NCBI RefSeq assembly: GCF_036127095.1
Contig: NZ_CP108006.1
Location: 3,224,001-3,288,000 of the forward strand
Direction: 5' to 3'
Source of the DNA: Streptomyces sp. NBC_00335
GTDB lineage: Bacteria > Actinomycetota > Actinomycetes > Streptomycetales > Streptomycetaceae
Length of the DNA stretch: 64,000 nt
Shown here: positions 1 to 7,916 of the stretch, piece by piece
How the letters are laid out: each line of letters begins with the position of its first letter
How positions within the stretch are numbered: position 1 is the first letter of the stretch
The notes under the pieces: generated by a model
Databases searched by the model: none
Seen by the model: only the letters and a program-made list of their open reading frames with translations
Told to the model about the DNA's origin: nothing
Made by a program: the position numbers and the translations under genes

Positions 1-231
1 CTGCGCGCCGTGCTGTGGCAGGCACTGACCCGCATTCCGGAGCCGCAGCGCACGATGCTGGTGCTCCGGTACTACGAGGGCCGCACGGACCCGGAGATCG
101 CGGAGATCCTGGGCATCAGCGTCGGCACGGTGAAGTCGAGCATCTGGCGTTCGCTGCGGCGGATGCGCGAGGACGAGGCGCTGAGCTTCGGCCGCGACGA
201 GTCGGAGTCCTTCGAAGACCTGGTCGCGTAG
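1..231 (+). CDS. SigE-family ECF RNA polymerase sigma factor, C-terminal part (5' end outside window)
   Basis: The reading frame is open from the first base of the window to the TAG at 229-231, so the start lies upstream. The roughly 76 visible residues are sigma region 4: the RIPEPQR segment, then a helix-turn-helix (DPEIAEILGISVGTVKSS) that would read the -35 element, then a short acidic tail. This matches the SigE family of actinomycete ECF factors (about 160-180 aa). Without region 2, promoter specificity cannot be judged. A hairpin terminator at 299-344 separates it from the convergent uridine kinase gene. Confidence 0.85.
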   Translation: MRAVLWQALTRIPEPQRTMLVLRYYEGRTDPEIAEILGISVGTVKSSIWRSLRRMREDEALSFGRDESESFEDLVA

Positions 232-298
232 GCGCGGCCACACGGACCATCGGGCCAGGGGGCCCGTCCTGCGGGGGTGGGGCGGGGGCCACGGGGGA

Positions 299-344
299 AA
301 AAGGCGGGATCATGCGGCCGGGGGTCCGCAGGGTCCCGCCTTTT
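299..344. terminator. Bidirectional hairpin terminator
   Basis: An 11-bp perfect stem (aaaaggcggga at 299-309 pairing with tcccgcctttt at 334-344) has an A-run on one side and a T-run on the other. It lies between the convergent sigma-factor and uridine kinase genes, so it can serve both strands. Confidence 0.75.
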
Positions 345-351
345 CACGTTC

Positions 352-984
352 CTAGACCGCGGCGGCAGCCCGGTGCCGCCCCGCCGCTGCTGCGGCAAGC
401 CGCCCGAGGGCCTCGTCGCGGCCGCAGGCGTGCGCGCCCAGCGCGGTGTGCCGGGCCACGATGCCCCGCTCGGCCCGCATGAGCCGCCACCCGCGCCGCA
501 GGAGCATCGGCACCGATTTGCGGCCCTCGCGCAGGTCACGGGCCAGGCGGCGGCGGAAGGTGGTGCTGGGCCGCCCGCGCAGGCAGAGCGCGTCCGCCAG
601 CAGTCCGAGCTCCTGGCAGCGCGCCACGACGTCCGCCGCGAAGATCCCCTCCGCGATGAACAGCGGGGTCCGGCCGATGTCCAGCGTCTCGGTGCCGGTG
701 CGGGAGCTGGTCGCGATGTCGTACACCGGGACCTCGGTGCGGCCGGTGCGGCACAGCTCCGCGACGGCGGCGACGGCGACCTCGGCGTCCCACGACAGCG
801 GGGAGTCCCAGTCGATGTCGGAGCTGCCCTCGACCAGCGGCAGGGTCGGGTCGTCGCCCTCCTTGTAGAAGTCGTCCAGGCGCAGGACGGGCAGGCCCGA
901 ACGGGCGGCCAGCGAGGACTTGCCGGAGCCCGAGGGCCCGGTCAGCAGCACGACGCGCGTAGGCAAAGGAGAAGAACAGCTCAC
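352..984 (-). CDS. Uridine kinase family P-loop protein
   Basis: This protein of about 210 residues carries a Walker A motif near its N-terminus (GPSGSGKSS), a conserved LDDFYK segment and IAEGIF. These features belong to the actinobacterial uridine kinase/phosphoribulokinase-like kinases, which phosphorylate uridine or cytidine with a nucleoside triphosphate. GTG at 984 is chosen because homologues begin a few residues before PLPTRVVLLTG; its ribosome binding site is weak, and longer in-frame extensions to 1122 have no coding character. A one-mismatch copy of the nucleoside operator palindrome lies inside the first codons (951-962), which fits membership in the window's nucleoside salvage set but could be chance. 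Divergent from the small secreted protein at 1116. Confidence 0.85.
   Translation of the reverse strand: MSCSSPLPTRVVLLTGPSGSGKSSLAARSGLPVLRLDDFYKEGDDPTLPLVEGSSDIDWDSPLSWDAEVAVAAVAELCRTGRTEVPVYDIATSSRTGTETLDIGRTPLFIAEGIFAADVVARCQELGLLADALCLRGRPSTTFRRRLARDLREGRKSVPMLLRRGWRLMRAERGIVARHTALGAHACGRDEALGRLAAAAAGRHRAAAAV
951..962. promoter_or_regulatory. Possible intragenic copy of the nucleoside operator (one mismatch)
   Basis: The sequence cgacgcgcgtag differs from the palindrome CTACGCGCGTAG at one position and lies about 22 nt inside the uridine kinase reading frame. The gene's function fits the regulon. The position is unusual and the bases also encode the conserved PTRV stretch, so this is a weak candidate. 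Confidence 0.3.
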
Positions 985-1115
985 GGAACAACAGTGTGAA
1001 CTATTACCTCGCGCAGGGGACCTACCCAAAGACCCGTTGGTATCCAGGATCACACCTCCACTACGCTGCGTGCGCGCACGACTACGTCCCCACACGAGCC
1101 CACAGGCGGGAATCC

Positions 1116-1472
1116 ATGGCACGTCACGCAGCCCCCAAAGCCCCCCTCCCCAAGGCGCTGCGCACCGCAGGCCTGACCTTCTCGATGGCCGGTGCGGCCC
1201 TCGCGATGGCTGCCGGCGGCGCCCAGGCGGGCGAGCTCGATGTTCCGGCGGCCCTCGCAGGGGTCTCCGACCCGATCTCTAACCTCAAGGTGAATCCGCT
1301 GGCCCACACCGGCGTGGACCCCCTCGACAACGGCGTGGCCACCAAGGTCGCGGATTTCCCGTCCGTCGGCACGGGCATGGTCACGGGCATCCTGACCCAG
1401 GGGCCGTCGGTCGGCGAGCTGCCCACCGCCGCGGTCTCCTCGCTGCTCGGACCGGTCCTCCCCAAGCAGTAA
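1116..1472 (+). CDS. Small secreted protein of unknown function
   Basis: The 118-residue product begins with a basic N-terminus (KAPLPKALR), a hydrophobic core and an AQA-G cleavage-like site near residue 38, so it is probably exported. The mature part is rich in Val, Gly, Pro and Leu with no recognised domain. ATG at 1116 follows the ribosome binding site GGCGGGA at about 1105-1111; an upstream in-frame ATG at 996 would overlap the divergent kinase start and is unlikely. A terminator follows directly. It resembles in style, though not obviously in sequence, the secreted protein at 7508-7777. Confidence 0.7.
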   Translation: MARHAAPKAPLPKALRTAGLTFSMAGAALAMAAGGAQAGELDVPAALAGVSDPISNLKVNPLAHTGVDPLDNGVATKVADFPSVGTGMVTGILTQGPSVGELPTAAVSSLLGPVLPKQ

Positions 1473-1482
1473 GCACGAAGAG

Positions 1483-1513
1483 GCCCCGGCAGCGCGGGGG
1501 ACGCCGCCGGGGC
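1483..1513. terminator. Hairpin terminator between convergent genes
   Basis: The arms gccccggc (1483-1490) and gccggggc (1506-1513) form an 8-bp GC-rich stem just after the secreted protein gene and just before the end of the ALDH-like gene on the other strand. Confidence 0.65.
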
Positions 1514-1544
1514 CCGTCTTCGGGGGGGTGGGGCCTCTGGGCCC

Positions 1545-2447
1545 CTAGTAAGAAGATCCGCCCGCGCCCAGCGACCCGGTCGGGTGCCAGACGGTCTTGG
1601 TCTCCAGGAACGCCGTCATGCGCGCCGTGCCCGGGTCCGCGCTCCAGTCGTCCACAGGCTGTGGACGCAGGACGCGCTTGAGGTTGTCCGCGGCCGCGAT
1701 CTCCAGCTCCTTGGCCAGCGCCTCGCCGGCGCCCGCCAGGTCGATCGCGTTGACGTCCTGGTGGGACGCCAGGTGCGGGCCCATCTCGGCGGCCTTGCCG
1801 GACAGGATGTTGACCACGCCGCCGGGCAGGTCGGAGGTGGCCAGGACCTCGCCGAGGGAGAGCGCCGGGAGCGGCGCCTTCTCGGAGGCGATGACGACGA
1901 CCGTGTTGCCGGTGGCGATCACCGGGGCGATCACCGAGACCAGTCCGAGGAAGGACGAGTCCTGCGGGGCCACGACCGTGACCACGCCGGTCGGCTCGGG
2001 GGTGGAGAGGTTGAAGAACGGGCCCGCGACCGGGTTGGCCCCGCCCACGATCTGGCCGATCTTGTCGGTCCAGCCCGCGTACCAGACCCAGCGGTCGATG
2101 GCCGCGTCCACGACGGCCGCGGCCTTGGTCTTGGACAGGCCCTCGGCCTCGCCGACCTCGCGGACGAACTGCTCGCGGCGGCCCTCCAGCATCTCGGCGA
2201 CGCGGTAGAGGATCTGGCCGCGGTTGTACGCGGTCGCGCCCGACCAGCCGCCGAAGGCCTTGCGGGCCGCGACGACCGCGTCACGGGCGTCCTTGCGGGA
2301 GGACAGGGGTGCGTTGGCCAGCCACTTGCCCTTGGAGTCGGACACCTCGTACACCCGGCCGCTCTCGGAGCGGGGGAACTTGCCCCCGACGTACAGCTTG
2401 TAGGTCTTGAAGACGCTCAGACGCGTCTGCGCCGAAGAATCAGACAT
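1545..2447 (-). CDS. Truncated aldehyde dehydrogenase-like protein lacking catalytic residues
   Basis: This 300-residue protein is clearly homologous to the N-terminal coenzyme-binding half of aldehyde dehydrogenases (YVGGKFPRSESGR start, ATGNTVVV and PGGVVNILSG motifs). It is much shorter than the usual 480-500 residues and lacks the catalytic region: there is no GQxC cysteine, no ELGGK glutamate, and the PWNFP loop that supplies the oxyanion Asn is replaced by APQDSS. The start ATG at 2447 overlaps the 3' end of the complete ALDH upstream by 8 nt, so the two are translationally coupled and follow deoC in one operon. I infer a non-catalytic partner or structural subunit of the neighbouring ALDH. 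A recent degenerate duplicate is the alternative, but the frame is intact with normal codon use. Confidence 0.85.
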   Translation of the reverse strand: MSDSSAQTRLSVFKTYKLYVGGKFPRSESGRVYEVSDSKGKWLANAPLSSRKDARDAVVAARKAFGGWSGATAYNRGQILYRVAEMLEGRREQFVREVGEAEGLSKTKAAAVVDAAIDRWVWYAGWTDKIGQIVGGANPVAGPFFNLSTPEPTGVVTVVAPQDSSFLGLVSVIAPVIATGNTVVVIASEKAPLPALSLGEVLATSDLPGGVVNILSGKAAEMGPHLASHQDVNAIDLAGAGEALAKELEIAAADNLKRVLRPQPVDDWSADPGTARMTAFLETKTVWHPTGSLGAGGSSY

Positions 2448-3876
2448 CGAGGTAGCCCTCCAGGCCGTGACGGCCGCCTTCGCGCCCGAAGCCCGACTCC
2501 TTGTAGCCGCCGAAGGGCGAGGTCGGGTCGAACTTGTTGAACGTGTTGGCCCACACCACACCCGCACGGAGCTTGTTGGCGACCGCGAGGATGCGGCTGC
2601 CCTTCTCCGTCCAGATGCCGGCGGACAGGCCGTACTGGCTGTTGTTGGCCTTGGCGACGGCCTCGTCGGGCGTGCGGAAGGTCAGCACGGACAGCACCGG
2701 GCCGAAGATCTCGTCGCGGGCGACGGTGTGCGACTGGGAGACGTTCGTGAAGAGCGTCGGGGCGAACCAGTAGCCGGCGTTCGGCAGTTCGCACGGCGCC
2801 GACCAGCGCTCGGCGCCCTCCGCCTCGCCGGTGTCCGCGAGGGCGGTGATCCGGGCGAGCTGCTCGGCGGAGTTGATCGCGCCGATGTCGGTGTTCTTGT
2901 CGAGCGGGTCGCCCAGGCGCAGCGTGGTCAGCCGGCGCTTGAGCGAGTCGATCAGCTCGTCGTGGATCGACTCCTGGACCAGGAGGCGCGAGCCCGCGCA
3001 GCAGACCTGGCCCTGGTTGAAGAAGATGCCGCTGACGATGCCCTCGACGGCCTGGTCGATGGGGGCGTCGTCGAAGACGATGTTGGCACCCTTGCCGCCC
3101 AGCTCCAGGGTGAGCCTCTTGGAGGTGCCGGCGACCTGGCGCGCGATGGCCTTGCCGACGGCGGTGGAGCCGGTGAAGGCGACCTTGTTCACGTCCGGGT
3201 GCTCGACGAGGGCCGCGCCCGCGTCCCCGTACCCGGGGAGGATGTTGACGACACCCTTGGGCAGGCCCGCCTGGCGGCAGATGTCCGCGAAGAAGAGCGC
3301 GGACAGCGGGGTCGTCTGGGCCGGCTTGAGCACGACCGTGTTGCCCGTGGCGAGCGCCGGGGCGATCTTCCAGGCGAGCATCATCAGCGGGAAGTTCCAC
3401 GGGATGACCTGGCCGGCCACGCCGAGGGGGCGGGGGTTCGCGCCGTAGCCCGCGTGGTCGAGTTTGTCGGCCCAGCCCGCGTAGTAGAAGAAGTGCGCGG
3501 CGACGAGCGGGAGGTCCGCGTCGCGGGTCTCCCGGATCGGCTTGCCGTTGTCGAGGGTCTCCAGGACGGCCAGCTCGCGGCTGCGCTCCTGGATGATCCG
3601 GGCGATGCGGAAGAGGTACTTGGCGCGCTCGGAGCCGGGCAGCGCGGACCACTTCTCGAAGGCCTTGCGGGCGGCCTTCACGGCACGGTCCACGTCGGCG
3701 GCGCCGGCCTGCGCGATCTCGGAGAGGACCTCTTCGGAGGCCGGGGAGACGGTCTTGAAGACCTTGCCGTCCGCCGCGTCGGTGAACTCGCCGTCGATGA
3801 AAAGCCCGTAGGAGGGCGCGATGTCGACGACGGACCGGGACTCGGGGGCGGGTGCGTACTCGAATGCGGATGCCAT
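2440..3876 (-). CDS. NAD(P)-dependent aldehyde dehydrogenase
   Basis: This full-length 478-residue ALDH has the expected landmarks in order: IPWNFP with the oxyanion Asn (around residue 157), LKPAQ in the coenzyme site, FTGSTAVGK, the general-base Glu in LELGGK, the nucleophilic Cys in NQGQVC, and the C-terminal PFGGYKESGFGREGG. It lies 5 nt downstream of deoC and overlaps the ALDH-like gene by 8 nt. DeoC releases acetaldehyde from deoxyribose-5-phosphate, so oxidation of that acetaldehyde is the most economical role (inference from context). It should share the operator at 4864. Confidence 0.93.
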   Translation of the reverse strand: MASAFEYAPAPESRSVVDIAPSYGLFIDGEFTDAADGKVFKTVSPASEEVLSEIAQAGAADVDRAVKAARKAFEKWSALPGSERAKYLFRIARIIQERSRELAVLETLDNGKPIRETRDADLPLVAAHFFYYAGWADKLDHAGYGANPRPLGVAGQVIPWNFPLMMLAWKIAPALATGNTVVLKPAQTTPLSALFFADICRQAGLPKGVVNILPGYGDAGAALVEHPDVNKVAFTGSTAVGKAIARQVAGTSKRLTLELGGKGANIVFDDAPIDQAVEGIVSGIFFNQGQVCCAGSRLLVQESIHDELIDSLKRRLTTLRLGDPLDKNTDIGAINSAEQLARITALADTGEAEGAERWSAPCELPNAGYWFAPTLFTNVSQSHTVARDEIFGPVLSVLTFRTPDEAVAKANNSQYGLSAGIWTEKGSRILAVANKLRAGVVWANTFNKFDPTSPFGGYKESGFGREGGRHGLEGYLDV

Positions 3877-3881
3877 GATGA

Positions 3882-4844
3882 TCAGTCCACCGTCACGTAG
3901 TCGGGACCGGAGTAACGGCCGGTGCTCAGCTTCTGGCGCTGCATCAACAGGTCGTTGAGCAGGCTGGAGGCTCCGAAGCGGAACCAGTGGTTGGACAGCC
4001 AGTCCTCGCCCACGGTCTCGTTGACCAGGACCAGGAACTTGATCGCGTCCTTGGTGGTCCGGATGCCGCCGGCCGGCTTCACGCCGATCTGGATTCCAGT
4101 CTGCGCCTTGAAGTCGCGGACGGCTTCGAGCATGAGCAGCGTGTTCGCGGGCGTCGCGTTGACCCCGACCTTGCCGGTGGACGTCTTGATGAAGTCGGCC
4201 CCGGCCATCATGCCGATCCAGGAGGCGCGGCGGATGTTGTCGTACGTGGACAGCTCGCCGGTCTCGAAGATCACCTTGAGCCGGGCCGCGCTGCCGTCGG
4301 GACGGACGCAGGCCGCCTTGACGGAGCGGATCAGCTCGTAGGTGTCGAGGTAGTGGCCGGCGAGGAAGGCGCCACGGTCGATGACCATGTCGATCTCGTC
4401 GGCGCCGGCGGCCACGGCGTCGGCCGTGTCGGCGAGCTTGACGGGCAGGGCCGCGCGGCCGGCCGGGAAGGCCGTGGCGACGGAGGCGACCTTGACGTCG
4501 GCGCCGTTCAGGGCGGCCTTGGCGGTGGCCACCATGTCGGGGTACACGCAGACGGCGGCCGTCATGGGCGTGGTGCGGTCGGTCGGATCGGGGTTGGCTG
4601 CCTTGGCGGAGAGCGCCCGGACCTTGCCCGGGGTATCCGCGCCTTCCAGCGTCGTCAGGTCGATCATCGAGATGGCGAGGTCGATGGCGTACGCCTTGGC
4701 CGTCGTCTTGATCGAGCGGGTGCCGAGGGAGGCCGCGCGGGCCTCCAGGCCGACAGCGTCGACGCCGGGCAGCCCGTGCAGGAAGCGGCGCAGCGCACTG
4801 TCGGACGTCGTCACGTCAGCGAATGCGGTGAGGGTGGTGGGCAT
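3882..4844 (-). CDS. deoC: Deoxyribose-phosphate aldolase
   Basis: The 320-residue product is a class I aldolase that cleaves 2-deoxy-D-ribose 5-phosphate to glyceraldehyde 3-phosphate and acetaldehyde. The barrel signatures are visible, including DEIDMVIDRG, LKVIFETG and ADFIKTSTGK, whose Lys forms the Schiff base, and GVKPAGGIRT. ATG at 4844 gives MPTTLTAF; GTG codons 6-9 nt upstream are alternatives. The operator palindrome at 4864-4875 is only 20 nt upstream and overlaps a -10-like TAGATAT, so the mRNA leader is very short or absent. It heads the deoC-ALDH-ALDH-like operon. Confidence 0.95.
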   Translation of the reverse strand: MPTTLTAFADVTTSDSALRRFLHGLPGVDAVGLEARAASLGTRSIKTTAKAYAIDLAISMIDLTTLEGADTPGKVRALSAKAANPDPTDRTTPMTAAVCVYPDMVATAKAALNGADVKVASVATAFPAGRAALPVKLADTADAVAAGADEIDMVIDRGAFLAGHYLDTYELIRSVKAACVRPDGSAARLKVIFETGELSTYDNIRRASWIGMMAGADFIKTSTGKVGVNATPANTLLMLEAVRDFKAQTGIQIGVKPAGGIRTTKDAIKFLVLVNETVGEDWLSNHWFRFGASSLLNDLLMQRQKLSTGRYSGPDYVTVD

Positions 4845-4863
4845 GGTCACCACATGAGCATAT

Positions 4864-4875
4864 CTACGCGCGTAG
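4864..4875 (-). promoter_or_regulatory. Nucleoside-regulon operator upstream of deoC
   Basis: Perfect 12-bp palindrome CTACGCGCGTAG with a central CG step. On the deoC strand it lies between GTGACA (4881-4886), a plausible -35, and GATATG/TAGATA as -10. The same palindrome occurs before add, the thymidine phosphorylase gene and the nucleoside transporter genes. A central CG is common for LacI-family sites, but no such regulator is encoded in the window. Confidence 0.8.
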
Positions 4876-5004
4876 CGGCCTGTCACCCCCTCCCCCCGAT
4901 TCATTCGGAATCGGACACCCCGCTTGCTCCCGGCAGCCGTCCCGGCCCGCCCCTCCCGTACGCCGATCTCGTGGGCTGAGACGGCTTGAGGCAGAATCTG
5001 CCGC

Positions 5005-5622
5005 ATGAGCAGCGAGCAGCCCACCGAAGAGCCGGCGTACGACGACCGGGTCTACCGTTCCCCGATGGCCACCGTCACCGGGGTGGTACTGCTCGCGCTG
5101 CTCGCGTGGCTCTGCGGGGACGCCGTGGTGCGGGGCTCCGGGAACGTCCCGTGGATCGCCCTCGCCACCGTTCTGTGCCTGGCCCCGGTCATCGTCGCGT
5201 TCACGGTCCGTCCGGCCGTCTTCGCCAACGACGACCGGCTGCGCGTGCGCAACCCCTTCCGGGTCATCGAGCTGCCCTGGGCGGCCGTCGACACCGTGCG
5301 GGCCCGGTTCTCCGCCGAGGTGCTGGCGGAGGGGGCGACGTACCAGATGTGGTCCATCGCGGTCTCCCTGCGGGAGCGCAAGAAGGCCAACCGCCGCCAG
5401 GCCGGCCGGCTCGGTCTGGGCAACGGACAGGCCAAGACCCCGGACGAGGACGTCCGCCGGGCCTCCGCCGACCGGATCGTCGACGAGCTCCGGGAACTGC
5501 ACGAGCGCTGCGCCTCGCGGGCCGGCGCGCAGGGCTCGGTGAAGGTCTCCTGGTCGTACGAGATCATCGCGCCCGCCGTGATCGGCGCGCTCATCCTGAT
5601 TGTGCTGCTCGCCACCGGCTGA
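5005..5622 (+). CDS. PH-domain-containing membrane protein
   Basis: This 205-residue protein has two N-terminal transmembrane segments (about residues 25-68), a soluble bacterial PH-like region (RPAVFANDDRLRVRNPFRVIELPW, around 70-170) and a C-terminal transmembrane helix ending IVLLATG. The arrangement is common in actinomycete PH-domain proteins of unknown role, probably at the membrane. ATG at 5005 is preceded by only a weak ribosome binding site. Divergent from deoC, followed by a VanZ-type gene. Confidence 0.8.
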   Translation: MSSEQPTEEPAYDDRVYRSPMATVTGVVLLALLAWLCGDAVVRGSGNVPWIALATVLCLAPVIVAFTVRPAVFANDDRLRVRNPFRVIELPWAAVDTVRARFSAEVLAEGATYQMWSIAVSLRERKKANRRQAGRLGLGNGQAKTPDEDVRRASADRIVDELRELHERCASRAGAQGSVKVSWSYEIIAPAVIGALILIVLLATG

Positions 5623-5672
5623 CCGGGGGTTTCCCCGGAACCGCGAGCACCGGAACCCGCGTCTCCACTGGC

Positions 5673-6245
5673 GTGCACCGTCTCGAGGGCAACCGTGTCA
5701 AGGGCAGCGGCAGCGCCGTCGCCGTACAGCTGTGGATCCGGCTTCTCACCGGGGTCCTGCTGGCCGCCCACCTCCTGCTCGTCGGCTGGCTGATGCTGCG
5801 CCCGCTGGACGTGCCCTGGGCGGCGGCGGCCAATCTGACCCCGCTGGAGGGGATCAGGGCCGACCTCTCCTACGGGCCCCTGGAGGCCGCCCGCCGGATC
5901 GGCGGCGGGCTGGCGCTGCTGGCCCCGCTCGGGGTGCTGCTGCCGCTGATCAGCGGCCGGGTGGAGCTTTCGCCGCTGGCCACGTGGTCCTCGCTGGCCC
6001 GGACGGCCGCCGCGGGCGCGCTGTTCTCGGTCGGCATCGAGATGTTCCAGATGGCGGTCCCGGGGCAGGTCGTCGATGTGGATTCGGTGCTGCTGAACAC
6101 CCTCGGCGTGGTGCTCGCGCACCTGGCCGTCATCCCGGCCCTGCGGTCCCGGCTGCGGCGCTCTCAGGGCCGGACCCCGAGAATTACCAGGGTCGGGCTC
6201 GGCCCTTGGACCGACGTTCTGTCCTCTGTTCAGCGGGAGTATTGA
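5673..6245 (+). CDS. VanZ-family membrane protein
   Basis: The product (about 190 residues from GTG 5673) has four to five predicted membrane helices and the VanZ signatures NLTPLEGIRADL and PGQVVDVDSVLLNTLGV. VanZ proteins confer low-level teicoplanin resistance in enterococci; the actinomycete members have no settled function. The start is uncertain: longer versions would run back through the PH-domain gene, and no strong ribosome binding site is visible before 5673. Confidence 0.8.
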   Translation: MHRLEGNRVKGSGSAVAVQLWIRLLTGVLLAAHLLLVGWLMLRPLDVPWAAAANLTPLEGIRADLSYGPLEAARRIGGGLALLAPLGVLLPLISGRVELSPLATWSSLARTAAAGALFSVGIEMFQMAVPGQVVDVDSVLLNTLGVVLAHLAVIPALRSRLRRSQGRTPRITRVGLGPWTDVLSSVQREY

Positions 6246-6295
6246 GGCATCGCGGGAAAACATCCCGCGGACCGCACAACGACCGAGGAGAGACC

Positions 6296-6508
6296 ATGAG
6301 CGCCCTTGCCCGCCCCCGTGACGGACGATGGATCGGCGGAGTCTGTGCCGGTCTGGCGCGCCGGTTCGGAATATCCGCGAACACGATGCGGATCATCTTC
6401 GTCGTCTCGTGCCTGCTGCCCGGCCCGCAGTTCCTCCTTTACCTGGCGCTGTGGGTGCTCCTGCCGAACGAGAAGTCGGGCACCCCTTCCGCCGCCACCG
6501 GCTGGTAG
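6296..6508 (+). CDS. PspC-domain protein
   Basis: A 70-residue protein consisting almost entirely of a PspC domain: LARPRDGRWIGGVCAGLARRFG, then a hydrophobic helix and the terminal LWVLLPNE. PspC proteins are small membrane proteins linked to envelope stress in other bacteria. ATG at 6296 follows GAGGAG at 6286-6291 with good spacing. A small hairpin (cgcggg/cccgcg, 6251-6269) lies in the gap after the VanZ gene. Confidence 0.85.
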   Translation: MSALARPRDGRWIGGVCAGLARRFGISANTMRIIFVVSCLLPGPQFLLYLALWVLLPNEKSGTPSAATGW

Positions 6509-6525
6509 CCGGACGGACCGGGAAT

Positions 6526-7347
6526 TCAGCGCGCGGCGCGGACCTTCTGCAGCTGCTTGTCCGCGACCTCGTGCGGAACCTGGGGGGTCTGGCGGCCGCC
6601 CGCGACGTTGAGAGCCATGAGACGCACGACGGTGTCGCCCTGGCGTACGACGACCAGGTGCACCTGGGCGGTGACGCCCTCGGCGGCCGCGGTCGTGGTC
6701 CAGCTGACGCTCTCGTCGCCGCCCGTCTTGTAGTCGGCCGCCTTCACCTCGCGGTACGCGCCGCTCTGCTTCTCGACGGTGGCGGTGAAGCCGGTGGCGC
6801 AGGCCGCCACGGCGTCCTTCAGCCGGGCGATCAGCGCCTTGGCGTCGGACTCGGCGTAGGAGCTGACGGAGGCGGAGACGGCCAGGCCCATCTGCTTCTG
6901 GGAGCCGATGCCCCGGTTCACGGTCTCGCGCGCCGCCGGGTCGGGCTTGTCGCCCATGATGTCGGCGAGCGGCTGGCAGGCCTTGCGGTCCGCCTGCGGC
7001 TGGCCGTCGGGGGCGTTCGGGTTCTTGCCGTTCGCGGAGATCTGGTAGCCGGTCAGGTCGCCCTGCTCCAGGGCGGAGCGCTCCAGCCGGCTGCCGCCCT
7101 GCTTGGGAGCGTTCGTACCGCCCGCACCGCCCGCACCGCCCGCAGCGCCGGCTGTGCCGCTGCCCGCGGAGCCGGGGGCACCCGTGCCGGCCGAGCCCGC
7201 CGACGCGGACTGCCCGGGCGCGCTCGCGGAGCCCTTCGGGTCCGGGCCCTTGCCGGAGGCCGGGGTGTTCGTACTGCCGCAGCCCACCATCGCGGACAGC
7301 AGGGCGGGGAGCAGTACGGCCGTGGCCGTTCGTGCCTTCATTCGCAT
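6526..7347 (-). CDS. Putative lipoprotein
   Basis: The 273-residue product has a short basic N-terminus, a hydrophobic stretch and a lipobox ending MVGC at about residue 22, followed by a Gly/Ala/Ser/Pro-rich tether to about residue 90. The C-terminal globular part (SALEQGDLTGYQI onward) resembles the many actinomycete exported proteins of unknown function that carry a conserved EGDL/Gxxv motif. ATG at 7347 is preceded by TGAGGT. I infer attachment to the outer face of the membrane; no activity can be assigned. Confidence 0.75.
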   Translation of the reverse strand: MRMKARTATAVLLPALLSAMVGCGSTNTPASGKGPDPKGSASAPGQSASAGSAGTGAPGSAGSGTAGAAGGAGGAGGTNAPKQGGSRLERSALEQGDLTGYQISANGKNPNAPDGQPQADRKACQPLADIMGDKPDPAARETVNRGIGSQKQMGLAVSASVSSYAESDAKALIARLKDAVAACATGFTATVEKQSGAYREVKAADYKTGGDESVSWTTTAAAEGVTAQVHLVVVRQGDTVVRLMALNVAGGRQTPQVPHEVADKQLQKVRAAR

Positions 7348-7507
7348 GATCGAAACCTCATACCCATGGGGTCGGCGGGCAGTTGGCGGTGATCCTGGCA
7401 CATGCCGCGACGCGGCACACACCCGTTCGAAGAGGTGTGCGCCGCGTGGGCGTGCGTGCGAATCGCGTACGGGTCGCGTACGAATCCGACAGGGGATCCT
7501 GAGTGGA

Positions 7508-7777
7508 TCAGGCGCCGAGGCCGCTGGTCGGCAGACCGCCGAGCAGGCCGGTCACCGGGCCGAGCACGGCGGCCGGGTCGCTCGCGTCGGAGGCCTGCTG
7601 GCCCTCTTCGGCGGCCACGTGCTGCTGGCTGGTCGCGCCCTGGACCGCGCCCGTGACGGTGCCCAGCGCGTCACTGAGACCGACGGCGGGGACGGCCGAG
7701 GCGCTACCGGCGGCGACGGCGGCGAAGGCGGCACCGAGAGCGGCAACACCGAGGGTCTTGGCAGCTGTGTGCTTCAT
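7508..7777 (-). CDS. Small secreted protein of unknown function
   Basis: This 89-residue protein has a clear signal peptide (KHTAAK, hydrophobic core, SASA-VPA cleavage site near residue 28). The mature part is about 60 residues, rich in Gly, Ala, Gln and Val, with no Cys. Its start and ribosome binding site (AAGGAC, 7 nt before ATG 7777) are good. No chaplin domain or known family is visible. The mature part shares a VTG-containing Gly/Leu-rich flavour with the protein at 1116-1472. Confidence 0.7.
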   Translation of the reverse strand: MKHTAAKTLGVAALGAAFAAVAAGSASAVPAVGLSDALGTVTGAVQGATSQQHVAAEEGQQASDASDPAAVLGPVTGLLGGLPTSGLGA

Positions 7778-7862
7778 GAAGAATCGTCCTTGCGACGGGG
7801 AAATGAGCGGCTCCGCAAACTAGTCACTTCAAACCCCCTCTCGCAAACATCATTAAATACGA

Positions 7863-7898
7863 GAAAGCGCCCGGGAATTGCTCCTCCCGGGCGCTTTC
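7863..7898. terminator. Strong hairpin terminator downstream of add
   Basis: A perfect 14-bp stem (gaaagcgcccggga at 7863-7876 with tcccgggcgctttc at 7885-7898) and 8-nt loop lies just past the add stop codon. It ends in a T-run on the add strand and separates add from the secreted protein gene. Confidence 0.85.
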
Positions 7899-7916
7899 AG
7901 TTCGTCATGCCTTGGC

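Noticed and set aside
6251..6269. Small hairpin cgcggg/cccgcg between VanZ and PspC genes
   Set aside because: Only 6 bp, no T-run and close to the PspC ribosome binding site; neither a terminator nor an operator can be supported.
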